A stretch of 64,000 nt of DNA, from assembly GCF_015390235.1 (NCBI RefSeq), contig NZ_VUOH01000003.1, positions 496,001-560,000 of the forward strand. The letters are read 5' to 3'. Origin of the DNA: Quadrisphaera sp. INWT6 (GTDB lineage Bacteria > Actinomycetota > Actinomycetes > Actinomycetales > Quadrisphaeraceae). Made by a program: the position numbers and the translations under genes. Positions 9,018 to 17,896 of this stretch are shown piece by piece; position 1 is the first letter of the stretch, and the number at the start of each line of letters is the position of its first letter. The notes beneath the pieces are model-generated. The model did no database searches and was not told where the DNA came from. It worked only from the letters and a program-made list of their open reading frames with translations.

Positions 9018-10958
9018 CTACTCCTGGGTGCTCGCGCGCAGCCGCTGCCGCTCGGAGGCCAGCGCGAACAGCGCGGCGTACGCCTCCCCCGCGGCGGCGT
9101 GCTCCCCCGCCGCCTCCAGCCGCTGGGCGCGGCCCTTGAGGTCGGTCTCGCGGCGGCCCAGCTCGCGCAGGAGGACGTCGTGCAGCAGGCCCGAGGCCAG
9201 GCGCGAGAGCCCTGCGTCGGAGTCGACCGGCAGCGGCACCACCGCGAGCGCCCCCAGCAGCGAGGCCACCTGGTCGGCGGTCTCCTCGGTGGAGGCGTCC
9301 ACCAGGTGGTCGACCCAGGAGACGCCCGCCTCGCGGCCCGCGGCCACTCCCCCGGCCTTGCGCACGGCCTCGTGGACGGCGTGCGACGGCGCCAGCACGA
9401 AGGCGTCCGGCGGCAGCTCGTCGAAGGCCAGGGGCACCGACGCGGGGGCCTGCACCACGAGGGCCAGCAGCTGGCGCTCGGCCGCGGCCACGACGTCGCG
9501 CTCGCCCCCGCCACCGGGCCCGCCCGGGCCGCCGCGCCCGCGCCCCTGCGGACCGGCGGACCCACCGCGTCCTGCGGAGCGCCCCGGGCCCTGGCCCGCG
9601 CCCTGGCCGGCGGCACCCGCCCCGCGACCGGCGCGGAGGGCCTCGGTCTGCACCGCGCGCTGCACGGCGCCCAGGTCCATGCCCAGCATCCGGGCGAGCT
9701 GGCGGGTGTGCTCCTCGCGGAGCTGGCGGTCCTTGATGCCGGCGACCACGGGGGCCGCGGCGCCCAGGGCGCGCACCCGCCCCTCGGCGGTCTCGAGGTC
9801 CCACGCCGCGAGCACCTGCCGCACGGCGAACTCGAACATCGGCCGCTTGGCCTCGACGAGGGCCACGACGGCCTCGTCGCCGTCGGCCAGGCGCAGGTCG
9901 CACGGGTCCATGCCCCGCGGCTCGACGGCGACGTACGTCGCGGCGACGAACTCCTGGTCGTGCTCGAAGGCCCGCAGCGCGGCCTTCTGGCCGGCCGCGT
10001 CGCCGTCGAAGGTGAAGACGACCTGGCCCGCGCCGTCGTCGTCGCCCAGGAGGCGGCGCACCACGCCGACGTGGTCGCTGCCGAAGGCGGTGCCGCAGGT
10101 GGCGACGGCGGTGGGCACGCCCGCCAGGTGGCAGGCCATGACGTCGGTGTACCCCTCGACGACCACCACCTGCTTGCGGCGGCCGATCTCCTTCTTGGCG
10201 AGGTCGAGGCCGTAGAGCACGTGCGACTTGCGGTACAGCGGGGTCTCGGGGGTGTTGAGGTACTTGGGGCCGGAGTCGTCCTCGGTGAGGCGCCGCGCGC
10301 CGAAGCCGATGACCGAGCCGACGACGTCGCGGATGGGCCACACCAGGCGACCGCGGAACCTGTCGTACGGGCCGCGCTGGCCCTGGGCGGCGAGGCCGCC
10401 GGTGACCAGCTCGTCGGAGGTGAAGCCGCGGCTGCGCAGGTGGTCGGTGAGCGCGCCCCAGCCGGTGGGCGCGTAGCCGACGCCGAAGGTCTCGGCGGCC
10501 GCCCTGTCGAAGCCGCGCTCCTTGAGGAAGCGCCGGCCGACCTCCGCCTCGGGCGAGAACAGGCGCTCGGCGTAGAACTCGGCCGCCACGCGGTGCGCGT
10601 CGAGCAGGCGCTGGCGCTTGCCGACGTCCTGCGCGGGTCGCGAGCCGCCACCGTCCTCGTAGCGCAGGGTCACGCCGACCTTGGCGGCCATCATCTCGAC
10701 GGCCTCGACGAAGGTGACGGCCGTCGTCTTCACCAGGAAGTCGAAGACGTCACCGCTCTCGTCGCACCCGAAGCACTTGTACCTGCCGGTCGAGAGGCGC
10801 ACCGTGAACGACGGGGAGCGCTCGTCGTGGAAGGGGCACAGGCCCTTCAGGGAGCCGACGCCGGCGGACTTGAGCACGACCTGCTCACCGACCACCTCGT
10901 CGATCCGCACCCGCTCGCGGACGGCGTCGACGTCCTCGCGCCGGATCTTGCCCGCCAC
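9018..10958 (-). CDS. dnaG: DNA primase
   Basis: Synthesises RNA primers for Okazaki fragments at the replication fork with the DnaB helicase. The order is CHC2-type zinc domain (C41, H44, C62, C65), TOPRIM catalytic domain with VVVEGYTDVMA and FDGDAAGQKA acidic motifs (about residues 255-320), then a C-terminal DnaB-interacting region. Between about 440 and 485 there is a Gly/Arg/Gln-rich low-complexity linker, common in actinobacterial DnaG. Length 646 aa is normal. The GTG start has a TAGACT box seven bases upstream, so the message is probably leaderless. dnaG is divergent from the cardiolipin synthase gene. Confidence 0.97.
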   Translation of the reverse strand: MAGKIRREDVDAVRERVRIDEVVGEQVVLKSAGVGSLKGLCPFHDERSPSFTVRLSTGRYKCFGCDESGDVFDFLVKTTAVTFVEAVEMMAAKVGVTLRYEDGGGSRPAQDVGKRQRLLDAHRVAAEFYAERLFSPEAEVGRRFLKERGFDRAAAETFGVGYAPTGWGALTDHLRSRGFTSDELVTGGLAAQGQRGPYDRFRGRLVWPIRDVVGSVIGFGARRLTEDDSGPKYLNTPETPLYRKSHVLYGLDLAKKEIGRRKQVVVVEGYTDVMACHLAGVPTAVATCGTAFGSDHVGVVRRLLGDDDGAGQVVFTFDGDAAGQKAALRAFEHDQEFVAATYVAVEPRGMDPCDLRLADGDEAVVALVEAKRPMFEFAVRQVLAAWDLETAEGRVRALGAAAPVVAGIKDRQLREEHTRQLARMLGMDLGAVQRAVQTEALRAGRGAGAAGQGAGQGPGRSAGRGGSAGPQGRGRGGPGGPGGGGERDVVAAAERQLLALVVQAPASVPLAFDELPPDAFVLAPSHAVHEAVRKAGGVAAGREAGVSWVDHLVDASTEETADQVASLLGALAVVPLPVDSDAGLSRLASGLLHDVLLRELGRRETDLKGRAQRLEAAGEHAAAGEAYAALFALASERQRLRASTQE

Positions 10959-10965
10959 ACCAGCG

Positions 10966-10971
10966 AGTCTA
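10966..10971 (-). promoter_or_regulatory. -10 box of leaderless dnaG
   Basis: TAGACT on the minus strand ends seven bases before the dnaG GTG, the hallmark spacing of leaderless actinobacterial promoters. No Shine-Dalgarno sequence is present. Confidence 0.5.
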
Positions 10972-11067
10972 GGTCGGTGCGTCCAGTCGGGTCGTCGTCG
11001 CGGCCCGGCGCTGTGGAGGACGGGTGGTTCCGCGCTCGCCGCACGGGCCCGCGGTGATCCGCGCGCC

Positions 11068-11073
11068 TACGCT
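11068..11073 (+). promoter_or_regulatory. -10 box of leaderless cls
   Basis: TACGCT ends seven bases before the GTG at 11081. It supports that GTG rather than the in-frame upstream GTG near 11054. Confidence 0.5.
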
Positions 11074-11080
11074 CGACGGC

Positions 11081-12589
11081 GTGGAGGACCTGTTCGCTCG
11101 GCTGGGTGACCTGCCGTCGTGGGTGCCGGCGCTGCCCCTGTGGTTCAGCGTCGCGCTGCTGGTGGTCGACGCGGTCGTGCGCGTCGTCGCCGTCGCCGTC
11201 GTGCCCAACAACCGCCGCCCCTCCTCGGCGATGGCGTGGCTGCTGGCGATCTTCTTCCTGCCCTACGTCGGCATCGCGGCGTTCCTGCTCATCGGCTCCC
11301 CGAAGCTGCCGCGGGCGCGCCGCGAGAAGCAGCGGGCCATCAACGCGATGATCATGGCGCGCACCGAGGGCATGGACGTGGTCCGCGAGGACGACCCCTG
11401 GCCGCCGTGGCTGGCCTCCCTGGTGCGCCTCAACCGGCACGCCGGGGCGATGCCGCTGGTCACGACCAACTCGGCCACCGTCTCCACCGACTACGACAAG
11501 ACGCTGCTGCAGCTGGCCGAGGAGGTCGACGGCGCCCAGCGCTTCGTGCACGTCGAGTTCTACATCCTCAACCTCGACGACTCGACGCGGCCGCTGTTCG
11601 AGGCCATGGCCCGTGCGCGTCGGCGCGGGGTGTCCGTGCGGGTGCTGCTCGACCACGTCGCGTCGCTGCGCACCCCCGGGTACCGCGCCACGCTGCGCGC
11701 GCTCGACGCGATGGGCGCCGACTGGCGCGAGATGCTCCCGGTGCAGCCGCTGCGCGGGAAGTTCCAGCGGCCCGACCTGCGCAACCACCGCAAGATCCTG
11801 GTGGTCGACGGCGAGGTGGCCTGGACCGGCAGCCAGAACGCCGTCGACCGCGGGTACCACAAGAAGCGCTACGGGCGGCGCAACCTCGCCTGGCAGGACC
11901 TCATGGTGCGGTTCGAGGGCCCGGTGGTCGCCGAGGTCAACGCCCTGTTCGTCACCGACTGGTACTCCGAGACCGACGAGCTGCTGGAGTCCGAGGCCGA
12001 CCCGGTGCCCGTGGAGTCGGGCCAGCGGATCGGGCGGCGCCTCGACTGCCAGGTGGTGCCCAGCGGACCGGGCTTCGAGGGCGAGAACAACCTCAAGATG
12101 TTCAACGCGCTCATGTACTACGCCCAGGAGCGCGTCATCATCACCAGCCCGTACTTCGTCCCCGACGACTCGCTGCTCTACGCGGTGACGACGGCGGCCG
12201 AGCGCGGCCTGCGGGTGGAGCTGTTCGTCTCCGAGGTGGCCGACCAGTGGCTGGTCTTCCACGCGCAGCGCTCCTACTACGAGGCGCTGCTGCGCTCGGG
12301 CGTGCGGATCTACCTCTACCCGGCGCCGTACGTGCTGCACGCCAAGCACGTCACGATCGACGACGACGTCGCCGTGGTCGGCTCCTCCAACATGGACATC
12401 CGCTCCTTCAGCCTCAACCTCGAGGTCTCGGTGATGGTGCGGGGCCGGTCGTTCGTCGACGACGTGCGCGCCGTGGAGGACTCCTACCGCGCGGTGAGCC
12501 GCGAGCTGCTGCTGAGCGACTGGCTGCAGCGGCCCTGGCGCAGCAAGCTCTTCGACAACGTCTGCCGGCTCACCTCCGCGCTGCAGTAG
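11081..12589 (+). CDS. cls: Cardiolipin synthase (phospholipase D family)
   Basis: Membrane enzyme that makes cardiolipin by transesterification of phosphatidyl groups. Two N-terminal hydrophobic segments (about residues 15-37 and 45-70, the PLDc_N region, with PNNRRPSSAMAW between them) are followed by two HKD catalytic motifs: HRKILVVDG at His236 and HAKHVTIDD at His420. 502 aa matches the bacterial ClsA type. The start at GTG 11081 is supported by the -10 box placement. It is divergent from dnaG and convergent with dgt. Confidence 0.93.
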   Translation: MEDLFARLGDLPSWVPALPLWFSVALLVVDAVVRVVAVAVVPNNRRPSSAMAWLLAIFFLPYVGIAAFLLIGSPKLPRARREKQRAINAMIMARTEGMDVVREDDPWPPWLASLVRLNRHAGAMPLVTTNSATVSTDYDKTLLQLAEEVDGAQRFVHVEFYILNLDDSTRPLFEAMARARRRGVSVRVLLDHVASLRTPGYRATLRALDAMGADWREMLPVQPLRGKFQRPDLRNHRKILVVDGEVAWTGSQNAVDRGYHKKRYGRRNLAWQDLMVRFEGPVVAEVNALFVTDWYSETDELLESEADPVPVESGQRIGRRLDCQVVPSGPGFEGENNLKMFNALMYYAQERVIITSPYFVPDDSLLYAVTTAAERGLRVELFVSEVADQWLVFHAQRSYYEALLRSGVRIYLYPAPYVLHAKHVTIDDDVAVVGSSNMDIRSFSLNLEVSVMVRGRSFVDDVRAVEDSYRAVSRELLLSDWLQRPWRSKLFDNVCRLTSALQ

Positions 12590-12614
12590 CCCGCCGGCGG
12601 CGGGTGAGGGGCCG

Positions 12615-13955
12615 TCAGGGGTAGGTCATCACCAGGCGGGCGTGCCACGCGAGGGCGCTGGTGTCGGTGAGCGAGGCGACCTGGTCGACGACGGCGCGCA
12701 GCCGCCCGGCGTCGTCGTCGGCCTCGGCGTGCCAGGCCGCGAAGGGCGGCTCCATGACGTGGGGGCGCTCCAGCAGCGCGCGGACCAGGTCGGTCACGAC
12801 CTCGCGCTCGGCGGCGTAGGTGGAGGCCTTGTCGCGGCTGGTGAGCACGAACGCCGCGGCGACGCCCTTGAGCACGGCGATCTCCACCTCGGTGCCTCGC
12901 GGCACCACGAGGTCGGCCGCGTAGCGGGTCAGCGGACCGGGACCCGCCACCTCCCGGGTGGCCCGCTCGGCCGCGGCGCAGAACCTGCCGATGAGCTGGC
13001 TGGTCATGTCCTTCAGCGCCGCCAGGGACGCCCACGAGCCGTCGAAGGAGTCGACCCAGGTGGGGGTCGCGAGCAGCCTGTCGAGGGCGGCCTCCACCTC
13101 GACGTCGGAGGCGTCGGGCAGGTGCAGGGCCCGCACGGCCCGCGCGATCTGCCCGCGCTCGCCCCGGGGGGCCAGGGCGCGCAGGTCGAGACGGCCGGCG
13201 ACGACGGCGTCCTCGACGTCGTGCACGCAGTAGGCGATGTCGTCGGACAGGTCCATGACCTGCGCCTCGATGCAGCGGCGGCGGTCGGGGGCGCCCTCGC
13301 GCAGCCACTCGAAGACCGCCTCGTCACCGGCGCTGCCGCCGGAGTAGACCCCGAACTTGCGGGTGGTCCCGCGGGGGTCGTCGCCCGAGCGCCACGGGTA
13401 CTTGGTGGTGGCGTCCAGGCTCGCGCGGGAGAGGTTCAGCCCCGCGGGCCTGCCGTCGGCGAAGCGGGTCTTGGGCTCCAGCCGCGTGAGCAGCCGCAGC
13501 GTCTGGGCGTTGCCCTCGAAGCCCCCGACCGCGGCGGTGAGCTGCGCCAGCGCCGACTCGCCGTTGTGCCCGAAGGGCGGGTGCCCGAGGTCGTGGGAGA
13601 GGCAGGCGGTGTCGACGACGTCGGGGTCGCACCCCAGCGCCCCGCCCAGCTCGCGGCCCACCTGGGCCACCTCGAGGGAGTGCGTGAGGCGGGTGCGGGC
13701 GAAGTCGTCGCTGCCCGGGCCGACCACCTGGGTCTTGGCGCCCAGGCGCCGCAGCGCCGAGGAGTGCAGCACCCGCGCGCGGTCGCGGGCGAAGGCGCTG
13801 CGCTTGTAGCTCTTCGGCTCCTCGGGGGCCCAGCGCGCGCGGGCGTGCTCCCCGTAGCCGGACACCTCGCCGTCGACCTCGCAGTGGGCGCCCCGGTCCT
13901 GCAGCCCCCCGGTGGGCCCGTCCGTCCGCCCCTCGGTCCGCCCCCCGGTCAGCAC
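12615..13955 (-). CDS. dgt: Deoxyguanosinetriphosphate triphosphohydrolase-like protein
   Basis: HD-domain dNTP triphosphohydrolase that hydrolyses dGTP or other dNTPs to the nucleoside and triphosphate. The signature residues are R89/H92 (TRLTHSLEVAQ), the H121-D122 pair in CLSHDLGHPPFGH and the downstream Asp in DLSDDIAYCVHDVED. Length 446 aa fits the actinobacterial type. The first 25 residues are a low-complexity Gly/Thr/Arg stretch, so the true start could be a later codon. Three bases separate its start from the dusB stop, so the two are likely co-transcribed. Confidence 0.93.
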   Translation of the reverse strand: MLTGGRTEGRTDGPTGGLQDRGAHCEVDGEVSGYGEHARARWAPEEPKSYKRSAFARDRARVLHSSALRRLGAKTQVVGPGSDDFARTRLTHSLEVAQVGRELGGALGCDPDVVDTACLSHDLGHPPFGHNGESALAQLTAAVGGFEGNAQTLRLLTRLEPKTRFADGRPAGLNLSRASLDATTKYPWRSGDDPRGTTRKFGVYSGGSAGDEAVFEWLREGAPDRRRCIEAQVMDLSDDIAYCVHDVEDAVVAGRLDLRALAPRGERGQIARAVRALHLPDASDVEVEAALDRLLATPTWVDSFDGSWASLAALKDMTSQLIGRFCAAAERATREVAGPGPLTRYAADLVVPRGTEVEIAVLKGVAAAFVLTSRDKASTYAAEREVVTDLVRALLERPHVMEPPFAAWHAEADDDAGRLRAVVDQVASLTDTSALAWHARLVMTYP

Positions 13956-13958
13956 GGC

Positions 13959-15194
13959 CTAGCCGCCCGCCGTCGCGGAGGGGTCGAGCTCGCCGGCGCG
14001 GACCACCTCGAGGGAGGCGCCGGTGAGCTCGCGGCTGTCGAGCCAGCCCTCCGGCAGCACCACCCGCGGCGCCGGGGAGGTGCGGCCGCGGGAGCCCTCG
14101 GCGGCCTCGCCCGGGTACGGCTGGTCGAGGTCGAGGGTGGCGATGAGCGCGTCGAGAGCGGCGAGGGTGTCGACCAGGCCGAGCTGGGCGCGCATGTGCC
14201 CGCCGACCACGTAGCCCTTTAGGTACCAGGCCACGTGCTTGCGGATCTCGCGGCAGCCGCGCAGCTCGTCGCCGAAGTGCTCGACCAGCAGCTCGGCGTG
14301 GCGGCGCAGGGTGGCGGTGGCCTCGCGCAGCCCGGGGCGCACCCGCTCCTGGCGGCCCTGCATCGCAGCGGCCAGGTCGGCGAACAGCCAGGGGCGGCCC
14401 AGGCAGCCGCGGCCCACGACGACGCCGTCGCAGCCGCTGCGCTCGACCATGCGCACGGCGTCCTCGGCGGACCAGATGTCGCCGTTGCCGAGCACCGGGA
14501 TGCTGGTCACGGCCTCCTTGAGGCGGGCGATCGCCTCCCAGTCGGCGGTGCCGGCGTACCCGTCGGCCGCGGTGCGCCCGTGGAGCGCCACCCAGGCCGC
14601 CCCCTCGGACTCGGCGGTGCGGCCGGCCTCGAGGTAGGTGAGGTGGTCGGGGTCGATGCCCTTGCGCATCTTCACCGTGACCGGCACGTCGGGGCCCGAG
14701 GACGTCTGCGCGGCGCGGACCGCGGCCCTGACGACGTCGCGGAAGAGCCCGCTCTTCCACGGCAGGGCCGACCCGCCGCCGCGGCGGGTGACCTTGGGCA
14801 CAGGGCAGCCGAAGTTGAGGTCGACGTGGTCGGCGAGGTCCTCGCTGACCAGCATCCTCACGGCCGCGCCGACGGTGGCCGGGTCGACGCCGTACAGCTG
14901 CACGCTGCGGGGGCTCGCCCCCGGCTCGTGCTGCACCAGCCGCAGGCTCTCGGGGGTCCGCTCGACCAGCGCCCGGCTGGTGACCATCTCCGAGACGTAG
15001 ACGCCGGCGCCGTGCTCGCGGCACAGGCTGCGGAACGGCGCGTTGGTGACGCCCGCCATGGGGGCCAGGACCACGGGGACGTCGACGACGTGCTGGCCGA
15101 AGCGCAGCGGCGGCAGCAGCGCCCCGGGCGCCTGGTCGGTGTGCGCGCCGGTCTGCTCACCGGCCGGGCTCCGGGTGTCGAGGGTCGCGGTCAC
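13959..15194 (-). CDS. dusB: tRNA-dihydrouridine synthase
   Basis: FMN-dependent TIM-barrel enzyme that reduces uridine to dihydrouridine in the tRNA D-loop. Visible motifs: VLAPMAGVTNAPFR near residue 45, the NFGCPVPKV catalytic cysteine region, VTVKMRKG, ALHGRT and the GNGDIWS and GVVVGRGCLGRPWLF phosphate-binding loops. The C-terminal helical tRNA-binding domain is present. The GTG at 15194 was chosen because the N-terminal extension is already longer than typical. It is followed directly by dgt. Confidence 0.95.
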   Translation of the reverse strand: MTATLDTRSPAGEQTGAHTDQAPGALLPPLRFGQHVVDVPVVLAPMAGVTNAPFRSLCREHGAGVYVSEMVTSRALVERTPESLRLVQHEPGASPRSVQLYGVDPATVGAAVRMLVSEDLADHVDLNFGCPVPKVTRRGGGSALPWKSGLFRDVVRAAVRAAQTSSGPDVPVTVKMRKGIDPDHLTYLEAGRTAESEGAAWVALHGRTAADGYAGTADWEAIARLKEAVTSIPVLGNGDIWSAEDAVRMVERSGCDGVVVGRGCLGRPWLFADLAAAMQGRQERVRPGLREATATLRRHAELLVEHFGDELRGCREIRKHVAWYLKGYVVGGHMRAQLGLVDTLAALDALIATLDLDQPYPGEAAEGSRGRTSPAPRVVLPEGWLDSRELTGASLEVVRAGELDPSATAGG

Positions 15195-15315
15195 GGCTCC
15201 ATCCTCCCGCACGGGACCGACACCGCAGCGCGCCTCGCCGGCACCCGCCGGTGCGCCCCCCACCGCACGAGCGCCCCGGCCGGGGTGTCGACGGGCCTGC
15301 TGGCAGGACCGGCGG

Positions 15316-16044
15316 TCAGCGGGGGCGGCGGGCGGTCCGGTACTCGACCTCCGGGCGGCCCGTGCCGCCGTAGCGCTGGTGCCGCTCGAGCACGCCGCCC
15401 TCGGTGAGGTGCTCGAGGTACCGGCGCGCCGTCACGCGCGAGGTGCCGCACGCGGTCGCCACCTCCGACGACGACGCCCCGCCCCCGGTGGCGACCTCGA
15501 CCGCGCGGCGCACGGCCTCGAGCGTCTCCTGGGCCAGGCCCGACGGCAGCGCTGCGCCGGTGCTGCTGCGCAGGGCCGCGAAGGCGCGGTCGACGTCGCC
15601 CTGGTCCAGCGGGGCGTCAGCAGCGCCGCCGTCGCCGTGCAGCTGCGCGCGGAAGTCCAGGTACCGCGTCAGCTTCTCCTCGAAGGAGCGGCGGGTGAAC
15701 GGCTTGAGCAGGTACTGCACCACCCCGAGGGAGACCGCCGCGCGCACCGCCACGAGGTCGCGGGTCGACGTGACGGCGATGACGTCACCGGTCCACTTCG
15801 CCGCCCGCAGGGAGCGCACCAGCTCCAGGCCGTGGCCGTCGGGCAGGTCGAGGTCGAGCAGCACCAGGTCGACCGGGGTCTCCCGCGGGGTGGCGCGCAG
15901 GTGCGCGACGGCCTCGCGCACGGTCCCGGCCGTTCCGGCGAGCACCAGGCCGCTCACGCCCGTGACGTACTGGCCGTGCGCCGCGGCCATGATCGGCTCG
16001 TCCTCCACGACGAGCACGCGGACGGGCCCCTTCGCCGCCGTCAC
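15316..16044 (-). CDS. CitB/DcuR-type response regulator
   Basis: 242-aa regulator: receiver domain (VLVVEDEP acidic pair, phosphoacceptor Asp in LLDLDLPDG near residue 65, Thr in VTST, Lys in LLKPF) and a C-terminal winged-helix DNA-binding domain with SSEVATACGTSRVTARRYLEHL. The class responds to citrate or C4-dicarboxylates. It lies seven bases downstream of its histidine kinase and opposite dctA, so dctA is the likely target (inference). Confidence 0.92.
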   Translation of the reverse strand: MTAAKGPVRVLVVEDEPIMAAAHGQYVTGVSGLVLAGTAGTVREAVAHLRATPRETPVDLVLLDLDLPDGHGLELVRSLRAAKWTGDVIAVTSTRDLVAVRAAVSLGVVQYLLKPFTRRSFEEKLTRYLDFRAQLHGDGGAADAPLDQGDVDRAFAALRSSTGAALPSGLAQETLEAVRRAVEVATGGGASSSEVATACGTSRVTARRYLEHLTEGGVLERHQRYGGTGRPEVEYRTARRPR

Positions 16045-16051
16045 CTCGTCA

Positions 16052-17710
16052 TCACCGGAGCCCCTCCAGCGGCAGCCGGACCTCGAACGTCGAGCCCGTG
16101 ACGTCGATCGTGCCGCGGCGGCGGCGCACCACCTGGTCGACCAGCGACAGCCCGAGGCCGCGGCCCGCGGTGCTCGCGGAGACCTTGGTGGTCCAGCCGC
16201 GGGTGAAGGCCGCGTCGACCAGGTCGTCGGGCAGCCCGGGGCCGCTGTCGCTGACCCGCAGCAGCAGGTCGCCGCCGTCGGGGCGCACGCCCACCAGGAC
16301 CTCGCGCTCGTCGTCGTCCAGCGCGCCGACCGCGTCGACGGCGTTGTCGAGCAGGTTGCCCAGCACGGTGACGAGGTCGCGCCCCGCGGACGCGCTGGAG
16401 GCCAGCCCGGCGGGCAGGTAGGAGCCCGGCTCCACCTGCACGGTGACCGCCCGCTCGGCGGCCTGGGCGGTCTTGCCCAGCAGCACCGCGGCGACCACGG
16501 GCTCCTCGATGCTCTCGACCACCCGGTCGGTGAGGCGCTGGCTCAGCTCGAGCTGCTCGACGGCGTGCTCCACCGCGCGCTCGGGGTGCCCGGTCTCCAC
16601 GAGGACGACCACCGCGTGCAGGCGGTTGGCGGCCTCGTGCGCCTGGGAGCGCAGCGCCTCCGACAGCGCGCGGGTGGAGTCGAGCTCGCCGGTGAGCTCC
16701 TCCAGCTCGGTGCGGTCGCGCAGCGTCATCACCGCGCCCCGCCGGTTGCCGTCCCAGGGGACCTGCGACTGGCTGACCACCAGCACCCGCTCGTCGGTCA
16801 GGTGGGTCTCGTCGGTGGCGGTGCGGCCGTCGACGAGCAGGTCGCGCAGCGAGGGCGCCACCGGCAGGTCGGCGGCGGGGCGCCCCACCGGGTCGTCGGC
16901 GTCGTCCGCCAGCCCCAGCAGGCGCCGGCCCTCGTCGTTGGCGACGCCCACGCGGCCGCTCGGGTCGACGACGACGAGCCCCTCGCGCACCGAGTGCAGC
17001 ACGGCCTCGTGGGAGGAGTACATCCGCTCCATCTCCTCGCTGCCCATCCCGTGCGTCTGACGGCGCAGCCGCCGCGACACCAGGGCGCTGCCGGCCAGCG
17101 CCACCAGCACGAGCCCCCCGAGCGCGGCCAGGGGCACCGGCAGGCTGCGGACGAACTCCTGGTCGAGCTGGGCCGTGGTCACCCCGACGGCCACCAGGGC
17201 CACCACCGGCCGGGCGCCGTCGCCCGCAGGCGCGCTCTCGGGCGCGTCACCGGGCGCGTCCTCGAAGACCGGCACCACCGCGCGCACCGAGGGCCCGAGC
17301 GTGCCGGTGTACGTCTCCGTGAAGGGCCTGCCGGCCAGCGCCTGCTCGCGCGACCCGAGGTAGGTCCTGCCGATCTCCTCCGGGCGGGGGTGCGTCCACC
17401 GCGTGCCGTCGGGCGCCATGATCGTGATGAAGGAGACCTGCGCCTCGCCCCTGACGGCCTCGGCGAAGGGCTGCAGGGCGGCGGTCGCGGAGCCCGGGTC
17501 GGCGGCCTCCCCGCCGGCCGCCTCGGCGACCACCGGGCTCAGCGCGATCGCCTCGGCGATGCCGAGCACGCGCTCACCGGCGGCCCGCTGGTCGCTGCGC
17601 ACGTCGAGCACCGCGTCCAGGACGGCGACCCCCAGCAGCAGCAGCACCAGCAGCCCCGCCTGCAGGGCGAGCAGCTGCCGTGCGAGCGACATCGCCCGCA
17701 CCCGCGTCAT
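16052..17710 (-). CDS. CitA/DcuS-type sensor histidine kinase
   Basis: Membrane sensor: transmembrane helix at about residues 10-32, extracytoplasmic PAS-like (PDC/CitA) sensor with FITIMAPDGTRWTHP and GRTYLGSREQALAGRPF, second transmembrane helix at about 190-212, cytoplasmic PAS (GLVVVDPSGRVGVANDEGRRLLGL), SpoOB-type dimerisation helix (LRSQAHEAANRLHAV, His phosphoacceptor) and a HATPase_c domain (LGNLLDNAVDAV, SDSGPGLP, GRGLGLSLV). The design matches sensors of citrate, malate, fumarate or succinate. Alternative GTG start at 17716. Transcribed with the response regulator and away from dctA. Confidence 0.93.
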   Translation of the reverse strand: MTRVRAMSLARQLLALQAGLLVLLLLGVAVLDAVLDVRSDQRAAGERVLGIAEAIALSPVVAEAAGGEAADPGSATAALQPFAEAVRGEAQVSFITIMAPDGTRWTHPRPEEIGRTYLGSREQALAGRPFTETYTGTLGPSVRAVVPVFEDAPGDAPESAPAGDGARPVVALVAVGVTTAQLDQEFVRSLPVPLAALGGLVLVALAGSALVSRRLRRQTHGMGSEEMERMYSSHEAVLHSVREGLVVVDPSGRVGVANDEGRRLLGLADDADDPVGRPAADLPVAPSLRDLLVDGRTATDETHLTDERVLVVSQSQVPWDGNRRGAVMTLRDRTELEELTGELDSTRALSEALRSQAHEAANRLHAVVVLVETGHPERAVEHAVEQLELSQRLTDRVVESIEEPVVAAVLLGKTAQAAERAVTVQVEPGSYLPAGLASSASAGRDLVTVLGNLLDNAVDAVGALDDDEREVLVGVRPDGGDLLLRVSDSGPGLPDDLVDAAFTRGWTTKVSASTAGRGLGLSLVDQVVRRRRGTIDVTGSTFEVRLPLEGLR

Positions 17711-17746
17711 GAGCACCCCTCCAGGATGACCTGCTGCTCAGCCACC

Positions 17747-17788
17747 TGTGAACAGCCCGTGCCCCCGCCTGTGAACACAAGGTTCACA
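17747..17788. promoter_or_regulatory. Candidate response-regulator operator
   Basis: Three TGTGAAC half-sites lie in the kinase/dctA intergenic region: direct copies at 17747-17754 and 17770-17777, and an inverted copy GTTCACA at 17782-17788. The last two form a perfect 7-bp inverted repeat with a 5-bp spacer. A target for the adjacent regulator is inferred from position only. Confidence 0.45.
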
Positions 17789-17896
17789 ACGACGACACCC
17801 CCGTCCGCGCTGGGCACCCTTCTGGGCAGACGGGGTGACCCGTGGCACACCGGAGCGGAGCCGCTCCGGACACGACGACGTGGAGGTGCGCTGACC

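Noticed and set aside
8004..11057. A 1017-codon plus-strand open frame across dnaG
   Set aside because: Shadow of dnaG and neighbours. Residue composition is typical of antisense GC-rich frames.
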